Numbered from the stretch's first letter, positions 22,481 through 36,110 are shown. The stretch: 64,000 nt of DNA from Talinum fruticosum (GCA_021018815.1 JAITYX010000003.1:10010501-10074500), one strand, 5' to 3'. The notes: generated by a model from the letters alone, not told the origin. Translations and numbers: made by a program.

Positions 22481-23164
22481 TGGCTCCAAGAACTGGGTCT
22501 TTAGAGCAGAACATGAATCTTCTTTCCATTCGAACTAAGAAAACTTAAAAGAAGTATGATATGAAGAAACGAATGATCGTGCATATCGAATAAGAAAGAA
22601 AGAACCATTGATTTATGAAATGCATGATTGAACTCAAGAAGAAGAATAAGAAGAAGATCGAATCTCGTTTTCATAAGAAATGTGTGCCATAAGAACTAAG
22701 ATATGATTTACGTGATGAATGAATTGCATGATGAGTGATTATATGATTTACTTGCATAGAAAGACGAATGATGCATGTTTAATTGAATTCATGAACAAGT
22801 GATGTCATATGATTCTCGCAAGTTGGTAAGTTTAGAATCTCGCATGTCTTAAACTTATTTGATCCGAATCGCATGTTATGAATGAGTTATGAACTTACGT
22901 GTGTTTGTTAATGAATTAATGTGCAAAGTGAAACCCGGGGTTGGGTTTGGATTATTCACCGGGCTAGTGAGCTCATGACATCACCAACATTTCGAGTACG
23001 AGGTTAAGATCGGCGAAGTTGCCTTTGGCTTTTGGAAATAGCGGACGAATAGGAGATGCCTGGACTTACTACTTGTTTTTCCGTGTTTGTTTGTAAAGAT
23101 GTTGTAAAGACTATTGTATCTAAATCTAAGTTTTATTTATGATTGTAAAATCCCTATGTGAATA

Positions 23165-23225
23165 CTCCGAGCGTGTGGCTCGTTGAGTTGTGTTGTGTTT
23201 CTCCGAGCGTGTGGCTCGTTGAGTT
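23165..23225 (+). repeat. Paired 25-bp direct repeat in LTR 1
   Basis: CTCCGAGCGTGTGGCTCGTT(GAGTT) occurs at 23165-23189 and 23201-23225, 36 bases apart, and in every LTR of the array. Confidence 0.85.
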
Positions 23226-23390
23226 TTAGATTGTGTTTCGTGTAGGGTTAGGGCTTTAAGCCCATGGGTTTAGCCAGCTTACTGAGGAAACTCGCCGAAA
23301 TTTCCGAAAAACCTTTGAAAGCCTAGAATTACGTTTCCACCAATCCAATAAAGGGTTATTAACCCCAAGTTGAGACCCTAAGCAGCCTTA

Positions 23391-23411
23391 GGGGTTCCTC
23401 TCGGGAACCCC
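23391..23411 (+). terminator. Hairpin near the LTR 3' end
   Basis: GGGGTTC-CTCTCGG-GAACCCC, a perfect 7-bp stem about 40 bases before the LTR end and after an AATAAA at 23345. It may sit at the 3' end of the R region; it is kept in all six LTRs. Confidence 0.4.
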
Positions 23412-23450
23412 GGCATGTAATACTCCTAGGGTGGGTCTAGGGGTGTTACA

Positions 23451-24757
23451 AAAATGGTATCGAGCAAGAATCCTCCGACCTATAGATTTTTCCTAGAACC
23501 GAGTCTAGGATTTGAATGATTATGTGACTAATTGAAATATGAGTATGTGATTTGATTCATGAACCTATGTGCTTCTATGTGATTGAATGAATCTCCTATG
23601 ATTTGATTGCCAATACATGTGCATATGTGCGATTCTATGAATCTATGTATGGTGTTGTAGTGAAGAATTAACGATGATCCCCTAACTTACCTTTGTTAGA
23701 TGGCTCGTGAGGAAGGAAGTAGTAGAACCGATGATCCGAGTAACGCGACCGATCCAATGATAGGCATTAACCTCCCGAATAAGTTTCGAAATTGCAACCT
23801 TCCAAGTTTAGGGTACCGCTAACCCTAGTGAGTTAGATGAGTGGATGAGGGAGATCGATAAAATATTTAAGACCATGATGTGTCCTGAAAAGTATAAGCT
23901 TGGGTTAGCTACGCATCTTTTCGTTGGAGAAGCCGACCATTGGTGGGATTCAGTTAAACCAAGCCCGGAAGAGGAACGAGCAAAACCAATAACTTGGGAG
24001 GAACTAAAGGAAAAGATGAATGGTCGATACTATCCTAGGGATGTGCAAAGAGCGAAGGAGTTGGAATTTATTGACTTGAAACAAGGAAGGATGAGTGTTA
24101 TGGAGTATGGTGCAAAGTTTACTGGAACTTAGTCGATTTGGGAGGTATTTGGTGGATACTGAGCAAAGAAGGGTGGACCGGTTTGAGGATGGCCTAGCAT
24201 TAGATATACGTGAAATAATAGCTGGCCAAACCATTACTACGTATCAAGATATGTATCGTAGAGCAATCCGCATAGAACGAGTTCTCGCAGGAATGTAAGG
24301 CCGAGGAGGTCGCTAAAGTTAGGAGATCGGGCAAGTGTGAATGTGAATTATGGGAACCGAGAGAAACAACCAAAGGAGTGCGAGGCAAAGCCAAGATGGC
24401 TATAATGGTGGTGATATGGCCGGAAAGCCATGTGATTACCGTCACAAGGTTCACGGGGAAAGGAATGTTATGTTAAGACTCGGAAGATGTTTCAAATGTG
24501 GGGAAAAGGGGCATATTGCTAGGCATTGTCCTCGGAGGAACAATGCGCAAGGCACCGAGGCGGTGGGTACCAAGAGGTCACACCAAGGTGAAGGAACAAG
24601 TTCGCAACCGCAGCACTGCGAGAACCGTATACAACAAGAGCGGTGAAACCCCACGTGCCGGGGCGAGTTTTCAGCATCATGGAACCGCAACCATGAGATC
24701 TCGGGTAATTTAAAGTTTCAAGTTTCGAGGACGAAACTTTTGTAAGAAGGGGAGAAA
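23451..24757 (+). pseudogene. Array internal region 1: PBS, gag, polypurine tract
   Basis: The PBS TGGTATCGAGC is at 23455. ATG at 23700 opens MAREEGSSRTDDPSNATDP; a one-base shift shared by all copies follows at about 23790, and the retrotransposon gag core (DEWMREIDKIFKTMMCPEKY, GEADHWWDSVKP, RYYPRDVQRAKELEF) reads in another frame to 24123, where an extra base breaks this copy. A second shared break follows the segment RIERVLAGM (24296). The zinc knuckle CFKCGEKGHIARHC (CX2CX4HX4C) is at 24488-24529. The polypurine tract AGAAGGGGAGAAA (24745-24757) abuts LTR 2. No protease, RT or integrase. Confidence 0.85.
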
Positions 24758-27673
24758 TGTAAGACCCCGAAATTTCGTGTGTTTGCTTGCTAGTGAATCA
24801 AATTATTAAATTAAGTGAATTAGAATTTTTCCGAGTCGGAATTAGAAACCCGAGAACCGAAACCGAGCTTAGGCTAGCTTATTGGGCCTTGAGAAGCTAG
24901 TTGGGCCCAATTAAAAAAAAAGAAAAAAAGAAAAAGGGAATGAGGAATGAAGATTGCTGGCAGTGAGGAGGAGCTGTCAAGTTTAAGCAAAGAAAGAGAG
25001 GGGGTCTAATTAGAAATAGGCAACGAAAGCTATTAGGTGTGATTAGGAGATGAGGAGAGAGAGTGAGGCTGGGATTAGGATTAAGAACAAAAGGAAAGGG
25101 AACGAAGAAGCGAAGCAGGGAAAGAAAAAGGGACGGGAAAGCAGAGTAAGGGAAAGCAAGAGAAGGGAGATCGGCGAGGGCGAGCAGAGCGAAAGCGAGA
25201 GAGCGAGGAGGCCGATGGCCGCCTGAACGACAAGGGCGCCGTCGCCGGTGGGCAAGGGAGAGAGGGGCTCGGGAGGCCGAGCAGAGCAAAAGCGGAAACA
25301 GGGAAAGCGAGAAGGAGCAGAACGCGCGGAGGGAGAAGAAGAGCGAGCGGGCGCGGAACGAGAAAACGCCGGAAACCGGCTGCCGGCGGGCACGGCGAGC
25401 CCGAGGACAGAGCGCCGGACGAAGGAGAAAGGAAAAAGGGGAGCGAAGGAAAGAAGAAGCAGAGCAGAGACAGAAGCCGAGGCAGAAGCAGAGAGGGAAG
25501 CGAGAAGGACGAAGAACCGAAGGCGAGATAGGCGAAGAGAAAGCAAAACCCAAATCGAAACCCAATCGAAACCTCAGTAGAACCGAATTCTTAGAACCTC
25601 TAAGAATCTAAGGTGAGTAATCTGAATTCATCCTCCAAAATAAAATGAATTAGGAGGATTGAACATGAATTCGAAGCATGAAATTGGAAACCCTAAGTTA
25701 ATTGAAGAATCTAGAGGCCTAAATTCACGAAACTAGAAACTCATGAATTGAAAAGCATGTTGCGATTTATGCCTAGTTTATGAATTTAATGATATTTAAG
25801 CATTGTTGAGCACGATTATTGAGCTGTGTGATTGAGAATTTAGTGAAGTTAGCTTGAACCGAATTATTGAGAAAAAATCAGGAAATTAAACATCATGACT
25901 TAAGTGCAGATTTTTCATGAATTAAGCATGCTGTCTCGAATTGTTGCGAAGTCATGTGTAGCTCAAATTTCCTGAAACTTTTACTGCAGCTTCCTGATGA
26001 TTTATGAGAATTTCCTGTAAAATTTCGTATGCATTGGATGAGTAGATTAGGAGATATGCAATTTTAAGTGAAAAGGTTCCGTTTTGGGCTAAATCGCATA
26101 TAAGTGAGTAACTCGAATTAAGAACTGAGATTTAAGAAGCTTTACGTCTAGATTAAGAGATATATATCGATTAAGTAAAGTTATAGAACCATATACCACT
26201 TATACGCGGTATTATGCGAGCATGAAAACGATAAGTTCGTCGATTAGGAATCATAAGTGGTATGCTTATGTGACTCGTGTGTTTACCTTGAATTATGAAT
26301 GGCATAAGCATGCGTATGTGATGTGAATGGATTGTGTTGGAGTCGGAACTTGCTTATGTGAATTGCTTGCTTCGAAGAAGTTACGCATGAACGTGCTAAG
26401 CATGAATTATATGAATTAAGTATATCTTATGTATAAGTAATAAGAAGACAAGAAACTTAAAGAACTAAAGAAGGGAGAAAGGATTGTGTTATTGATCCGG
26501 GACCCCACGAATTAAAGAACCCTCTCGAAGCTATGGCCATAGAAGTGTCTCGTCAACCCGAAGCCACGAATTGAATTGCTTCCACTAAGAATTGACAATG
26601 ACGCGTCCTTCGGGGATGGGAGGCCGCCTCGAGGCCACGAATTGTTATGCCTCGAGGCCACGAATTGTATGCCTCCATGAACCGAGCCCACGAATTGTTT
26701 TGGCTCCAAGAACTCGGGTCTTTAGAGCAGAACATGAATCTTCTTTCCATTCGAACTAAGAAAACTTAAAAGAAGTATGATATGAAGAAACGAATGATCG
26801 TGCATATCGAATAAGAAAGAAAGAACCATTGATTTATGAAATGCATGATTGAACTCAAGAAGAAGAATAAGAAGAAGATCGAATCTCGTTTTCATAAGAA
26901 ATGTGTGCCATAAGAACTAAGATATGATTTACGTGATGAATGAATTGCATGATGAGTGATTATATGATTTACTTGCATAGAAAGACGAATGATGCATGTT
27001 TAATTGAATTCATGAACAAGTGATGTCATATGATTCTCGGCAAGTTGGTAAGTTTAGAATCTCGCATGTCTTAAACTTATTTGATCCGAATCGCATGTTA
27101 TGAATGAGTTATGAACTTACGTGTGTTTGTTAATGAATTAATGTGCAAAGTGAAACCCGGGGTTGGGTTTGGATTATTCACCGGGCTAGTGAGCTCATGA
27201 CATCACCAACATTTCAGTGTACGAAGTTAAGATCGGCGAAGTTGCCTTTGGCTTTTGGAAATAGCAGTACGAATAGGAGATGCCGGACTTACTACTTGTT
27301 TTTCCGTGTTTGTTTGTAAAGATGTTGTAAAGACTATTGTATCTAAATCTAAGTTTTATTTATGATTGTAAAATCCCTATGTGAATACTCCGAGCGTGTG
27401 GCTCGTTGAGTTGTGTTGTGTTTCTCCGAGCGTGTGGCTCGTTGAGTTTTAGATTGTGTTTCGTGTAGGGTTAGGGCTTTAAGCCCATGGGTTTAGCCAG
27501 CTTACAGAGGAAACTCTGCCGAAATTTCGAAAAACCTTTGAAAGCCTAGAATTACGTTTCCACCAATCCAATAAAGGGTTATTAACCCCAAGTTGAGACC
27601 CTAAGCAGCCTTAGGGGTTCCTCTCGGGAACCCCGGCATGTAATACTCCTAGGGTGGGTCTAGGGGTGTTACA
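24758..27673 (+). mobile_element. Array LTR 2 (2916 bp)
   Basis: Same ends and inner layout as LTR 1: purine-rich block 24906-25580, candidate donor 25615, CACGAATT cluster about 26505-26700, paired 25-bp repeat about 27388-27448, end hairpin. Carries TTTCGTGTG at its start like LTRs 3-6. Confidence 0.9.
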
Positions 27674-28979
27674 AAAATGGTATCGAGCAAGAATCCTCCG
27701 ACCTATAGATTTTTCCTAGAACCGAGTCTAGGATTTGAATGATTATGTGACTAATTGAAATATGAGTATGTGATTTGATTCATGAACCTATGTGCTTCTA
27801 TGTGATTGAATGAATCTCCTATGATTTGATTGCCAATACATGTGCATATGTGCGATTCTATGAATCTATGTATGGTGTTGTAGTGAAGAATTAACGATGA
27901 TCCCCTAACTTACCTTTGTTAGATGGCTCGTGAGGAAGGAAGTAGTAGAACCGATGATCCGAGTAACGCGACCGATCCAATGATAGGCATTAACCTCCCG
28001 AATAAGTTTCGAAATTGCAACCTTCCAAGTTTAGGGTACCGCTAACCCTAGTGAGTTAGATGAGTGGATGAGGGAGATCGATAAAATATTTAAGACCATG
28101 ATGTGTCCTGAAAAGTATAAGCTTGGGTTAGCTACGCATCTTTTCGTTGGAGAAGCCGACCATTGGTGGGATTCAGTTAAACCAAGCCCAGAAGAGGAAC
28201 GAGCAAAACCAATAACTTGGGAGGAACTAAAGGAAAAGATGAATGGTCGATACTATCCTAGGGATGTGCAAAGAGCGAAGGAGTTGGAATTTATTGACTT
28301 GAAACAAGGAAGGATGAGTGTTATGGAGTATGGTGCAAAGTTTACGGAACTTAGTCGATTTGGGAGGTATTTGGTGGATACGGAGCAAAGAAGGGTGGAC
28401 CGGTTTGAGGATGGCCTAGCATTAGATATACGTGAAATAATAGCTGGCCAAACCATTACTACGTATCAAGATATGTATCGGAGAGCAATCCGCATAGAAC
28501 GAGTTCTCGCAGGAATGTAAGGCCGAGGAGGCCGCTAAAGTTCGGAGATCGGGCAGGTGTGAATGTGAATTATGGGAACCGAGAGAAACAACCAAAGGAG
28601 TGCGAGGCAAAGCCAAGATGGCTATAATGGTGGTGATATGGCCGGAAAGCCATGTGATTACCGTCACAAGGTTCACGGGGAAAGGAATGTTATGTTAAGA
28701 CTGGAAGATGTTTCAAATGTGGGGAAAAGGGGCATATTGCTAGGCATTGTCCTCGGAGGAACAATGCGCAAGGCACCGAGGCGGTGGGTACCAAGAGGTC
28801 ACACCAAGGTGAAGGAACAAGTTCGCAACCGCAGCACTGGAGAACCGTATACAACAAGAGCGGTGAAACCCCACGTGCCGGGGCGAGTTTTCAAGCATCA
28901 TGGAACCGCAACCATGAGATCTCGGGTAATTTAAAGTTTCAAGTTTCGAGGACGAAACTTTTTGTAAGAAGGGGAGAAA
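27674..28979 (+). pseudogene. Array internal region 2: PBS, gag, polypurine tract
   Basis: ATG at 27923. This copy has the longest intact gag core: 28068-28520 (150 codons) is open from MREIDKIFKTMM through FTELSRFGRYLVDTEQRRVD to RIERVLAGM. The shared shifts before the core and after the LAGM segment are present. The zinc knuckle follows, but a missing base at about 28702 throws it out of the frame just upstream. The polypurine tract precedes LTR 3. Confidence 0.87.
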
Positions 28980-31892
28980 TGTAAGACCCCGAAATTTCGT
29001 GTGTTTGCTTGCTAGTGAATCAAATTATTAAATTAAGTGAATTAGAATTTTTCCGAGTCGGAATTAGAAACCCGAGAACCGAAACCGAAGCTTAGGCTAG
29101 CTTATTGGGCCTTGAGAAGCTAGTTGGGCCCAATTAAAAAAAAAGAAAAAAAGAAAAAGGGAATGAGGAATGAAGATTGCTGGCAAGTGAGGAGGAGCTG
29201 TCAAGTTTAAGCAAAGAAAGAGAGGGGGTCTAATTAGAAATAGGCAACGAAAGCTATTAGGTGTGATTAGGAGATGAGGAGAGAGAGTGAGGCTGGGATT
29301 AGGATTAAGAACAAAAGGAAAGGGAACGAAGAAGCGAAGCATGGAAAGAAAAAGGGACGGGAAAGCAGAGTAAGGGAAAGCAAGAGAAGGGAGATCGGGC
29401 GAGGGCGAGCAGAGCGAAAGCGAGAGAGCGAGGAGGCCGATGGCCGCCGAACGACAAGGGCGCCGTCGCCGGTGGGCAAGGAGAGAGGGGGCTCGGGAGG
29501 CCGAGCAGAGCAAAAGCGGAAACAGGGAAAGCGAGAAGGAGCAGAACGCGCGGAGGGAGAAGAAGAGCGAGCGGGCGCGGAACGAGAAAACGCCGAAACC
29601 AGGCCGCGGCGGGCACGGCGAGCCCGAGGACAGAGCGCCGGACGAAGGAGAAAGGAAAAAGGGGAGCGAAGGAAAGAAGAAGCAGAGCAGAGACAGAAGC
29701 CGGGCAGAAGCAGAGAGGGAAGCGAGAAGGACGAAGAACCGAAGCGGAGATAGGCGTAAGAGAAAGCAAAACCCAAATCGAAACCCAATCCGAAACCCCG
29801 TAGAACCGAATTCTTAGAACCTCTAAGAATCTAAGGTGAGTAATCTGAATTCATCCTCCAAAATAAAATGAATTAGGAGGATTGAACATGAATTCGAAGC
29901 ATGAAATTGGAAACCCTAAGTTAATTGAAGAATCTAGAGGCCTAAATTCACGAAACTAGAAACTCATGAATTGAAAAGCATGTTGCGATTTATGCCTAGT
30001 TTATGAATTTAATGATATTTAAGCATTGTTGAGCACGATTATTGAGCTGTGTGATTGAGAATTTAGTGAAGTTAGCTTGAACCGAATTATTGAGAAAAAA
30101 TCAGGAAATTAAACATCATGACTTAAGTGCAGATTTTTCATGAATTAAGCATGCTGTCTGAATTGTTGCGAAGTCATGTGTAGCTCAAATTTCCTGAAAC
30201 TTTTACTGCAGCTTCCTGATGATTTATGAGAATTTCCTGTAAAATTTCGTATGCATTGGATGAGTAGATTAGGAGATATGCAATTTTAAGTGAAAAGGTT
30301 CCGTTTTGGGCTAAATCGCATATAAGTGAGTAACTCGAATTAAGAACTGAGATTTAAGAAGCTTTACGTCTAGATTAAGAGATATATATCGATTAAGTAA
30401 AGTTATAGAACCATATACCACTTATACGCGGTATTATGCGAGCATGAAAACGATAAGTTCGTCGATTAGGAATCATAAGTGGTATGCTTATGTGACTCGT
30501 GTGTTTACCTTGAATTATGAATGGCATAAGCATGCGTATGTGATGTGAATGGATTGTGTTGGAGTCGGAACTTGCTTATGTGAATTGCTTGCTTCGAAGA
30601 AGTTACGCATGAACGTGCTAAGCATGAATTATATGAATTAAGTATATCTTATGTATAAGTAATAAGAAGACAAGAAACTTAAAGAACTAAAGAAGGGAGA
30701 AAGGATTGTGTTATTGATCCGGGACCCCACGAATTAAAGAACCCTCTCGAAGCTATGGCCATAGAAGTGTCTGTCAACCCGAAGCCACGAATTGAATTGC
30801 TTCCACTAAGAATTGACAAGACGCGTCCTTCGGGGATGGGAGGCCGCCTCGAGGCCACGAATTGTTATGCCTCGAGGCCACGAATTGTATGCCTCCATGA
30901 ACCGAGCCCACGAATTGTTTTGGCTCCAAGAACTGGGTCTTTAGAGCAGAACATGAATCTTCTTTCCATTCGAACTAAGAAAACTTAAAAGAAGTATGAT
31001 ATGAAGAAACGAATGATCGTGCATATCGAATAAGAAAGAAAGAACCATTGATTTATGAAATGCATGATTGAACTCAAGAAGAAGAATAAGAAGAAGATCG
31101 AATCCTGTTTTCATAAGAAATGTGTGCCATAAGAACTAAGATATGATTTACGTGATGAATGAATTGCATGATGAGTGATTATATGATTTACTTGCATAGA
31201 AAGACGAATGATGCATGTTTAATTGAATTCATGAACAAGTGATGTCATATGATTCTCGGCAAGTTGGTAAGTTTAGAATCTCGCATGTCTTAAACTTATT
31301 TGATCCGAATCGCATGTTATGAATGAGTTATGAACTTACGTGTGTTTGTTAATGAATTAATGTGCAAAGTGAAACCCGGGGTTGGGTTTGGATTATTCAC
31401 CGGGCTAGTGAGCTCATGACATCACCAACATTTCAGGTACGAGGTTAAGATCGGCGAAGTTGCCTTTGGCTTTTGGAAATAGCGGACGAATAGGAGATGC
31501 CTGGACTTACTACTTGTTTTTCCGTGTTTGTTTGTAAAGATGTTGTAAAGACTATTGTATCTAAATCTAAGTTTTATTTATGATTGTAAAATCCCTATGT
31601 GAATACTCCGAGCGTGTGGCTCGTTGAGTTGTGTTGTGTTTCTCCGAGCGTGTGGCTCGTTGAGTTTTAGATTGTGTTTCGTGTAGGGTTAGGGCTTTAA
31701 GCCCATGGGTTTAGCCAGCTTACGAGAGGAAACTCGCCGAAATTTCGGAAAAACCTTTGAAAGCCTAGAATTACGTTTCCACCAATCCAATAAAGGGTTA
31801 TTAACCCCAAGTTGAGACCCTAAGCAGCCTTAGGGGTTCCTCTCGGGAACCCCGGCATGTAATACTCCTAGGGTGGGTCTAGGGGTGTTACA
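28980..31892 (+). mobile_element. Array LTR 3 (2913 bp)
   Basis: Same layout. The donor is at 29836 and the clearest candidate acceptor, TTTCAGGTAC, at about 31431-31440. Shares CAGCTTAC near 31720 with LTRs 1 and 2, against CAGTTTAC in LTRs 4-6. Confidence 0.9.
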
Positions 31893-33201
31893 AAAATGGT
31901 ATCGAGCAAGAATCCTCCGACCTATAGATTTTTCCTAGAACCGAGTCTAGGATTTGAATGATTATGTGACTAATTGAAATATGAGTATGTGATTTGATTC
32001 ATGAACCTATGTGCTTCTATGTGATTGAATGAATCTCCTATGATTTGATTGCCAATACATGTGCATATGTGCGATTCTATGAATCTATGTATGGTGTTGT
32101 AGTGAAGAATTAACGATGATCCCCTAACTTACCTTTGTTAGATGGCTCGTGAGGAAGGAAGTAGTAGAACCGATGATCCGAGTAACGCGACCGATCCAAT
32201 GATAGGCATTAACCTCCTGAATAAGTTTCGAAATTGCAACCTTCCAAGTTTAGGGGTACCGCTAACCCTAGTGAGTTAGATGAGTGGATGAGGGAGATCG
32301 ATAAAATATTTAAGACCATGATGTGTCCTGAAAAGTATAAGCTTGGGTTAGCTACGCATCTTTTCGTTGGAGAAGCCGACCATTGGTGGGATTCAGTTAA
32401 ACCAAGCCCGGAAGAGGAACGAGCAAAACCAATAACTTGGGAGGAACTAAAGGAAAAGATGAATGGTCGAGTACTATCCTAGGGATGTGCAAAGAGCGAA
32501 GGAGTTGGAATTTATTGACTTGAAACAAGGAAGGATGAGTGTTATGGAGTATGGTGCAAAGTTTACTGAACTTAGTCGATTTGGGAGGTATTTGGTGGAT
32601 ACGGAGCAAAGAAGGGTGGACCGGTTTGAGGATGGCCTAGCATTAGATATACGTGAAATAATAGCTGGCCAAACCATTACTACGTATCAAGATATGTATC
32701 GAGAGCAATCCGCATAGAACGAGTTCTCGCAGGAATGTAAGGCCGAGGAGGCTGCTAAAGTTAGGAGATCGGGCAAGTGTGAATGTGAATTATGGGAACC
32801 AGAGAAACAACCAAAGGAGTGCAGGGCAAAGCCAAGATGGCTATAATGGTGGTGATATGGCCGGAAAGCCATGTGATTACCGTCACAAGGTTCACGGGGA
32901 AAGGAATGTTATGTTAAGACTCGGAAGATGTTTCAAATGTGGGGAAAAGGGGCATATTGCTAGGCATTGTCCTCGGAGGAACAATGCGCAAGGCACCGAG
33001 GCGGTGGGTACCAAGAGGTCACACCAAGGTGAAGGAACAAGTTCGCAACCGCAGCACTGCGAGAACCGTATACAACAAGAGCGGTGAAACCCCACGTGCC
33101 GGGGCAGAGTTTTCAAGCATCATGGAACCGCAACCATGAGATCTCGGGTAATTTAAAGTTTCAAGTTTCGAGGACGAAACTTTTTGTAAGAAGGGGAGAA
33201 A
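31893..33201 (+). pseudogene. Array internal region 3: PBS, gag, polypurine tract
   Basis: ATG at 32142. The gag core is open from about 32234 to 32470, where an added base (GGTCGAGTAC) shifts it; the rest reads at 32463-32717 to a second copy-specific shift at about 32700. The zinc knuckle frame is open (32779-33087) with CFKCGEKGHIARHC. Layout as in region 1. Confidence 0.85.
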
Positions 33202-36110
33202 TGTAAGACCCCGAAATTTCGTGTGTTTGCTTGCTAGTGAATCAAATTATTAAATTAAGTGAATTAGAATTTTTCCGAGTCGGAATTAGAAACCCGAGAA
33301 CCGAAACCGAAGCTTGAGCTAGCTTATTGGGCCTTGAGAAGCTAGTTGGGCCCAATTAAAAAAAAAGAAAAAAAGAAAAAGGGAATGAGGAATGAAGATT
33401 GCTGGCAAGTGAGGAGGAGTCGTCAAGTTTAAGCAAAGAAAGAGAGGGGGTCTAATTAGAAATAGGCAAGAAAGCTATTAGGTGTGATTAGGAGATGAGG
33501 AGAGAGAGTGAGGCTGGGATTAGGATTAAGAACAAAAGGAAAGGGAACGAAGAAGCGTAGCAGTGGAAAGAAAAAGGGACGGGAAAGCAGAGTAAGGGAA
33601 AGCAAGAGAAGGGAGATCGGGCGAGGGCGAGCAGAGCGAAAGCGAGAGAGCGAGGAGGCCGATGGCCGCCTGAACGACAAGGGCGCCGTCGCCGGTGGGC
33701 AAGGAGAGAGGGGGCTCGGGAGGCCGAGCAGAGCAAAAGCGGAAACAGGGAAAGCGAGAAGGAGCAGAACGCGCGGAGGGAGAAGAAGAGCGAGCGGGCG
33801 CGGAACGAGAAAACGCGGAAACCGGCTGCCGGCGGCACGGCGAGCCCGAGGACAAGCGCCTGGACGAAGGAGAAAGGAAAAAGGGGAGCGAAGGAAAGAA
33901 GAAGCAGAGCAGAGACGAAGCCGTGGCAGAGCAGAGAGGGAAGCGAGAAGGACGAAGAACCGAAGGCGAGATAGGCGTAAGAGAAAGCAAAACCCAAATC
34001 GAAACCCAATCCGAAACCCCGTAGAACCGAATTCTTAGAACCTCTAAGAATCTAAGGTGAGTAATCTGAATTCATCCTCCAAAATAAAATGAATTAGGAG
34101 GATTGAACATGAATTCGAAGCATGAAATTGGAAACCCTAAGTTAATTGAAGAATCTAGAGGCCTAAATTCACGAAACTAGAAACTCATGAATTGAAAAGC
34201 ATGTTGCGATTTATGCCTAGTTTATGAATTTAATGATATTTAAGCATTGTTGAGCACGATTATTGAGCTGTGTGATTGAGAATTTAGTGAAGTTAGCTTG
34301 AACCGAATTATTGAGAAAAAATCAGGAAATTAAACATCATGACTTAAGTGCAGATTTTTCATGAATTAAGCATGCTGTCTGAATTGTTGCGAAGTCATGT
34401 GTAGCTCAAATTTCCTGAAACTTTTACTGCAGCTTCCTGATGATTTATGAGAATTTCCTGTAAAATTTCGTATGCATTGGATGAGTAGATTAGGAGATAT
34501 GCAATTTTAAGTGAAAAGGTTCCGTTTTGGGCTAAATCGCATATAAGTGAGTAACTCGAATTAAGAACTGAGATTTAAGAAGCTTTACGTCTAGATTAAG
34601 AGATATATATCGATTAAGTAAAGTTATAGAACCATATACCACTTATACGCGGTATTATGCGAGCATGAAAACGATAAGTTCGTCGATTAGGAATCATAAG
34701 TGGTATGCTTATGTGACCGTGTGTTTACCTTGAATTATGAATGGCATAAGCATGCGTATGTGATGTGAATGGATTGTGTTGGAGTCGGAACTTGCTTATG
34801 TGAATTGCTTGCTTCGAAGAAGTTACGCATGAACGTGCTAAGCATGAATTATATGAATTAAGTATATCTTATGTATAAGTAATAAGAAGACAAGAAACTT
34901 AAAGAACTAAAGAAGGGAGAAAGGATTGTGTTATTGATCCGGGACCCCACGAATTAAAGAACCCTCTGAAGCTATGGCCATAGAAGTGTCTGTCAACCCG
35001 AAGCCACGAATTGAATTGCTTCCACTAAGAATTGACGATGACGCGTCCTTCGGGGATGGGAGGCCGCCTCGAGGCCACGAATTGTTATGCCTCGAGGCCA
35101 CGAATTGTATGCCTCCATGAACCGAGCCCACGAATTGTTTTGGCTCCAAGAACTGGGTCTTTAGAGCGGAACATGAATCTTCTTTCCATTCGAACTAAGA
35201 AAACTTAAAAGAAGTATGATATGAAGAAACGAATGATCGTGCATATCGAATAAGAAAGAAAGAACCATTGATTTATGAAATGCATGATTGAACTCAAGAA
35301 GAAGAATAAGAAGAAGATCGAATCTCGTTTTCATAAGAAATGTGTGCCATAAGAACTAAGATATGATTTACGTGATGAATGAATTGCATGATGAGTGATT
35401 ATATGATTTACTTGCATAGAAAGACGAATGATGCATGTTTAATTGAATTCATGAACAAGTGATGTCATATGATTCTCGCAAGTTGGTAAGTTTAGAATCT
35501 CGCATGTCTTAAACTTATTTGATCCGAATCGCATGTTATGAATGAGTTATGAACTTACGTGTGTTTGTTAATGAATTAATGTGCAAAGTGAAACCCGGGG
35601 TTGGGTTTGGATTATTCACTGGGCTAGTGAGCTCATGACATCACCAACATTTCAGTACGAAGTTAAGATCGGCGAAGTTGCCTTTGGCTTTTGGAAATAG
35701 CGGACGAATAGGAGATGCCTGGACTTACTACTTGTTTTTCCGTGTTTGTTTGTAAAGATGTTGTAAAGACTATTGTATCTAAATCTAAGTTTTATTTATG
35801 ATTGTAAAATCCCTATGTGAATACTCCGAGCGTGTGGCTCGTTGAGTTGTGTTGTGTTTCTCCGAGCGTGTGGCTCGTTGAGTTTTAGATTGTGTTTCGT
35901 GTAGGGTTAGGGCTTTAAGCCCATGGGTTTAGCCAGTTTACAGAGGAAACTCTGCCGAAATTTCAGAAAAACCTTTGAAAGCCTAGAATTACGTTTCCAC
36001 CAATCCAATAAAGGGTTATTAACCCCAAGTTGAGACCCTAAGCAGCCTTAGGGGTTCCTCTCGGGAACCCCGGCATGTAATACTCCTAGGGTGGGTCTAG
36101 GGGTGTTACA
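33202..36110 (+). mobile_element. Array LTR 4 (2909 bp)
   Basis: Same layout; slightly shorter through single-base losses in C/G-rich places. Has CAGTTTAC near 35935 and CACTGGGC near 35617. Confidence 0.9.

Larger units (their letters stand above)
20537..23450 (+). mobile_element. Array LTR 1 (2914 bp)
   Basis: Begins TGTAAGACCCCGAAATTTC and ends GGGGTGTTACA. In order it contains: a purine-rich block, a candidate splice donor (21395), about 850 bases of AT-rich intron-like sequence with a TATATAT stretch near 21945, a cluster of CACGAATT motifs (22284-22480), a GA-rich stretch, a paired 25-bp repeat (23165-23225), an AATAAA (23345) and a hairpin before the end. Its first 25 bases differ from LTRs 2-6 (TTTCAGGTG against TTTCGTGTG). 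Confidence 0.9.

Noticed and set aside
23250..23270. Telomere-like GGGTTAGGG
   Set aside because: A single occurrence per LTR next to CTTTAAGCCC; no tandem run.
24200..24713. Minus-strand and alternate-frame ORFs over the gag and zinc-knuckle region, repeated in each unit
   Set aside because: They mirror the gag coding frame and have no motif of their own.
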